From Tannerella sp. (GTDB lineage: Bacteria; Bacteroidota; Bacteroidia; Bacteroidales; Tannerellaceae): 7,460 nt of DNA. Shown piece by piece: positions 4,988 through 7,460 of this stretch (position 1 is its first letter; the number at the start of each line of letters is the position of its first letter). The notes beneath the pieces are model-generated. The model saw only the letters and a list, made by a program, of their open reading frames with translations. It was not told the origin of the DNA and did no database searches. Both the position numbers and the translations under genes were made by a program. The DNA lies in the NCBI GenBank assembly GCA_031259505.1, contig JAIRLL010000197.1:1-7460 (forward strand), written 5' to 3'.

Positions 4988-6805
4988 ATGAATAAAAAAC
5001 ACGAGCATATAGCTTCAATTATTTCATCGCTCCCGAACAAGCCGGGATGTTATCAATATCTTGACGAGAAAGGCGTCATTATTTATGTTGGGAAGGCGAA
5101 GGATTTGAAGCGAAGAGTGGCCTCTTATTTCCAGAAAGAGCCGGAAAATAATAAAACGCGCATACTTGTCAATCGAATATACGACATCAAATATGTTATA
5201 GTTAACACAGAAGAGGAGGCGCTGTTGCTGGAAAACAATCTTATCAAACAATATCGTCCGCGATACAACGTGTTGTTGAAAGACGACAAGACGTATCCAT
5301 CGATCGTAATAAAAAACGAATTATTTCCAAGAATTTTTCAAACGCGAAATATTGTGAAAGACGGTTCGCTTTACTTTGGGCCGTATGCTTCTCCTCATAC
5401 GGTCAAAGTGATGCTTCAGATGATAAAAATGCTGTATCCGATTCGTTCCTGTAAATTTCCGATGTCACGGGAGTCGATAAAAAATAATAAGCACAAAGTT
5501 TGTCTCGACTATCACATCAAACGCTGCAAAGGGCCTTGCGTCGGTTTGCAGGACGAGGAAGAGTACAATCGAAACATTTCGGAAATCAAGGAAATTTTGA
5601 AGGGAAACAGTTCACGCATCAGTCACGCATTGATGGCGTCAATGCAGGCGCTTGCAGCCGAAATGCGTTTCGAGGAAGCGCAGATATTGAAAGAAAAATA
5701 TGATGTAATAGAAAACTACCGTGCCCGTTCGACGGTGGTTCCTCCTGCACTGAACAATATCGACGTTTTTTCATTTGCAGCAAACGAACATTCGGCATAC
5801 ATTAATTATATGCACATCGGCAGCGGCGCTGTTGTGCAGGTCTACACGATCGAATATAAAAAGCGGCTGAATGAGGCAGATGAAGAATTGCTGGGACTGG
5901 GAATTGTCGAGTTGCGCGAACGTTTTAAAAGTACGGCGCGCGAAATCATCGTGCCGTTCCTTCCCGACGTTGCTTCGGACAAAAATCTTTTTTTTACGAT
6001 TCCATCTCGTGGAGACAAGAAAAAACTGCTCGATTTGTCGATTTTGAATGTGAAACAATATAAAGTCGACAAACTGAAAAGCGAGGAAAAACTCAATCCC
6101 GAACAGCGCTCGACGCGTCTCCTGAAGATGATTCAAACGGATTTGCATTTGCCTCTGTTGCCCATACATATCGAATGTTTCGACAATTCGAACATTCAGG
6201 GGACGAATCCTGTGGCGGCGTGTGTTGTCTTTAAGAAAGCGAAGCCCTCGAAAAAAGACTATCGCCGGTTTCATATCAAGACGGTAGTCGGCCCCGATGA
6301 TTTCGCTTCGATGGAAGAGGTCGTCACGCGACGCTACAAGCGGCTGGTAGAAGAAAACGCGCCGCTTCCGCAATTGATTGTCATCGACGGCGGCAAAGGA
6401 CAACTGAATGTAGCGACGGATGCGTTGCGAAAGTTGAATTTGTTGGATAAAATCACGGTCGTCGGATTAGCCAAGCGACTTGAGGAAATCTTTTTCCCGG
6501 AAGATCGGGTTCCTTTGGTGCTTGACAAAAATTCCGAAACGCTGAAAGTCATTCAGCGCCTGCGTGACGAAGCGCACCGTTTCGGCATCACTTTCCATCG
6601 AAACCTTCGAAGCAAAAAACAGACGTTCTCGGAGCTTGATACCATCAAAGGTATAGGAGAAAAAACGAAAGAACTGCTGCTGAAAAAATACAGGAGCGTG
6701 AAGAGGCTGCGCAGTGTCCCGTTCGACGAATTGACCGGATTAATCGGTGAAAAGAAGGCCGGGTTATTATTAAAAGGACTAAACGAAACAACAGTTAAAA
6801 TATGA
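4988..6805 (+). CDS. uvrC: UvrABC excinuclease subunit C
   Basis: A 605-residue UvrC of normal length, the dual nuclease of nucleotide excision repair that cuts 3' and then 5' of a UvrB-bound lesion. The GIY-YIG domain (about 15-95) has GCY at 20-22, YVG at 33-35, Arg42 and the acidic Glu82 in LLLENN. Four cysteines, Cys155, Cys172, Cys180 and Cys184 (C-x7-C-x3-C at the end), match the set reported to hold an iron-sulfur cluster in UvrC. A UVR motif for UvrB contact lies near 207-240 (EMRFEEAQILKEKYD). The RNase H-like 5'-nuclease domain carries Asp399 (ECFDNSN), Asp467 (VIDGGKGQL) and His530 (DEAHRF). Tandem helix-hairpin-helix motifs end the protein (DTIKGIGEKTKE, then ELTGLIGEKKAG). The ATG at 4988 follows an A-rich leader. 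Its stop overlaps the dtd start (ATGA), so the two are probably translated in a coupled way. Confidence 0.97.
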   Translation: MNKKHEHIASIISSLPNKPGCYQYLDEKGVIIYVGKAKDLKRRVASYFQKEPENNKTRILVNRIYDIKYVIVNTEEEALLLENNLIKQYRPRYNVLLKDDKTYPSIVIKNELFPRIFQTRNIVKDGSLYFGPYASPHTVKVMLQMIKMLYPIRSCKFPMSRESIKNNKHKVCLDYHIKRCKGPCVGLQDEEEYNRNISEIKEILKGNSSRISHALMASMQALAAEMRFEEAQILKEKYDVIENYRARSTVVPPALNNIDVFSFAANEHSAYINYMHIGSGAVVQVYTIEYKKRLNEADEELLGLGIVELRERFKSTAREIIVPFLPDVASDKNLFFTIPSRGDKKKLLDLSILNVKQYKVDKLKSEEKLNPEQRSTRLLKMIQTDLHLPLLPIHIECFDNSNIQGTNPVAACVVFKKAKPSKKDYRRFHIKTVVGPDDFASMEEVVTRRYKRLVEENAPLPQLIVIDGGKGQLNVATDALRKLNLLDKITVVGLAKRLEEIFFPEDRVPLVLDKNSETLKVIQRLRDEAHRFGITFHRNLRSKKQTFSELDTIKGIGEKTKELLLKKYRSVKRLRSVPFDELTGLIGEKKAGLLLKGLNETTVKI

Positions 6806-7254
6806 GAGTTGTAATACAAAGAACACAATACGCTTCCGTGGCAATAGACGGATGCGTGAAATCGGAAATAAAGAAGGGCTTGCTTGTCTTTGTCGGCATT
6901 GAAGACGCAGACGGCGCGGAAGACATCGAATGGCTCGCAAAAAAGATATGTAACCTGCGCATTTTCGACGATGGACAGGGTGTGATGAACCGGTCGATAC
7001 TGGAGGCCGGCGGCGATATTATGGTCGTGAGCCAGTTTACCCTTCATGCTTCTACGAAGAAGGGCAACCGCCCTTCGTACATCCGCGCGTCGAAGCCCGA
7101 AACAGCCATTCCGCTGTACGAACGGTTTTGCGATGAAGTAGGGTTGCAGTTGGGGCACGCCGTGCAGACGGGCGAATTTGGCGCAGACATGAAAGTGCAG
7201 TTGCTGAACGACGGCCCCGTGACAATAATGATGGACACGAAAAACAAGGAATAA
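6802..7254 (+). CDS. dtd: D-aminoacyl-tRNA deacylase
   Basis: A 150-residue cytoplasmic Dtd, which hydrolyses D-amino acids (D-Tyr and others) and glycine mischarged on tRNA, protecting translation fidelity. It begins MRVVIQRTQYASVAIDG as family members do, and carries both active-site signatures: SQFTL at 77-81 and the Gly-cis-Pro motif GPVT at 138-141 (NDGPVTIMMDT). The length is typical (about 145-150). The start ATG overlaps the uvrC stop by 4 nt. The next gene begins 5 nt after the TAA. No substitutions of catalytic residues are seen. Only the last few residues (KNKE) are variable tail. Confidence 0.97.
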   Translation: MRVVIQRTQYASVAIDGCVKSEIKKGLLVFVGIEDADGAEDIEWLAKKICNLRIFDDGQGVMNRSILEAGGDIMVVSQFTLHASTKKGNRPSYIRASKPETAIPLYERFCDEVGLQLGHAVQTGEFGADMKVQLLNDGPVTIMMDTKNKE

Positions 7255-7259
7255 AAAAC

Positions 7260-7460
7260 ATGGAAGAATTGACAGTCAAACAGGCGCAGGCAAAAGTCGA
7301 CGAATGGATAAAAACATACGGCGTGCGCTATTTTAGCGAACTTACGAATACGGTTTTGCTGATGGAAGAAGTCGGTGAAATGGCGCGAATCATTGCGCGG
7401 ACGTATGGCGAACAGTCGTTTAAGGATAGCGACAGGAATGGTTGCCTCGCGGATGAAATG
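7260..7460 (+). CDS. MazG-like nucleotide pyrophosphohydrolase, 3'-truncated by the window end
   Basis: Sixty-seven codons are visible, starting at an ATG preceded by AATAAAAAAC and 5 nt after the dtd stop. The segment TYGVRYFSELTNTVLLMEEVGEMARIIARTYGEQSF followed by LADEM (given here only as key parts: Glu36, Glu37 and Glu40 of EEVGE, and Glu66) shows the first half of the MazG/all-alpha NTP pyrophosphohydrolase metal site, E-x-x-E ... E-x-x-D; the final Asp lies beyond the window. Such enzymes cut NTPs or dNTPs, often non-canonical ones, to NMP and pyrophosphate. The family is supported by the motif and by memory of the same gene next to dtd in Bacteroides. Substrate is unknown. Start choice is clear; total length cannot be seen, about 110 residues being usual for these small single-domain forms. 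Confidence 0.88.
   Translation, partial: MEELTVKQAQAKVDEWIKTYGVRYFSELTNTVLLMEEVGEMARIIARTYGEQSFKDSDRNGCLADEM

Noticed and set aside
5771..6403. 210-codon minus-strand open frame
   Set aside because: It is fully antisense to the conserved nuclease half of uvrC and shows no recognisable motif.
6553..7158. 201-codon minus-strand open frame
   Set aside because: It is antisense to the uvrC end and dtd, both clearly identified; it shows no family resemblance.

Overview
The window looks like a chromosomal segment of a Bacteroidota bacterium, most likely of the order Bacteroidales. The reasons are a DUF6261-type protein, a decayed type IX secretion (T9SS) C-terminal signal, a Bacteroides-type promoter (TTG, 20 nt, TATTTTTG), start codons preceded by A-rich sequence instead of Shine-Dalgarno motifs, and a gene order (SpmA-SpmB fusion, ybeY, mnmG, uvrC, dtd, MazG-like) that I recall from Bacteroides relatives. 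I cannot fix the genus.

Layout. Positions 2-670 hold the 3' part of a DUF6261 gene, followed by a strong intrinsic terminator (696-747). Positions 671-1378 contain no intact gene. This stretch holds the terminator, a REP-like palindromic element (about 760-806), the frameshifted 3' end of a T9SS cargo gene on the minus strand (863-1050), a 30-bp near-perfect inverted repeat built from a 10-bp unit (1051-1120), a stretch where I recognise nothing (1121-1297), and a promoter (1298-1328).

From 1379 to the end is one tightly packed plus-strand gene block: the SpmA-SpmB fusion, ybeY (3-nt gap), mnmG (16-nt gap), uvrC (38-nt gap), dtd (ATGA overlap) and a truncated MazG-like pyrophosphohydrolase (5-nt gap). 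Apart from the membrane protein, the products maintain information molecules: rRNA maturation (YbeY), tRNA wobble modification (MnmG), nucleotide excision repair (UvrC), removal of D-amino acids from tRNA (Dtd) and probable clean-up of nucleotides (MazG-like).

The most notable signal is a 16-bp match to the ParB-binding centromere site parS (4961-4976) in the 38-nt gap between mnmG and uvrC. It suggests this locus is a ParB loading site, possibly near the replication origin. I see no evidence for a new multi-gene system; the genes belong to known families.
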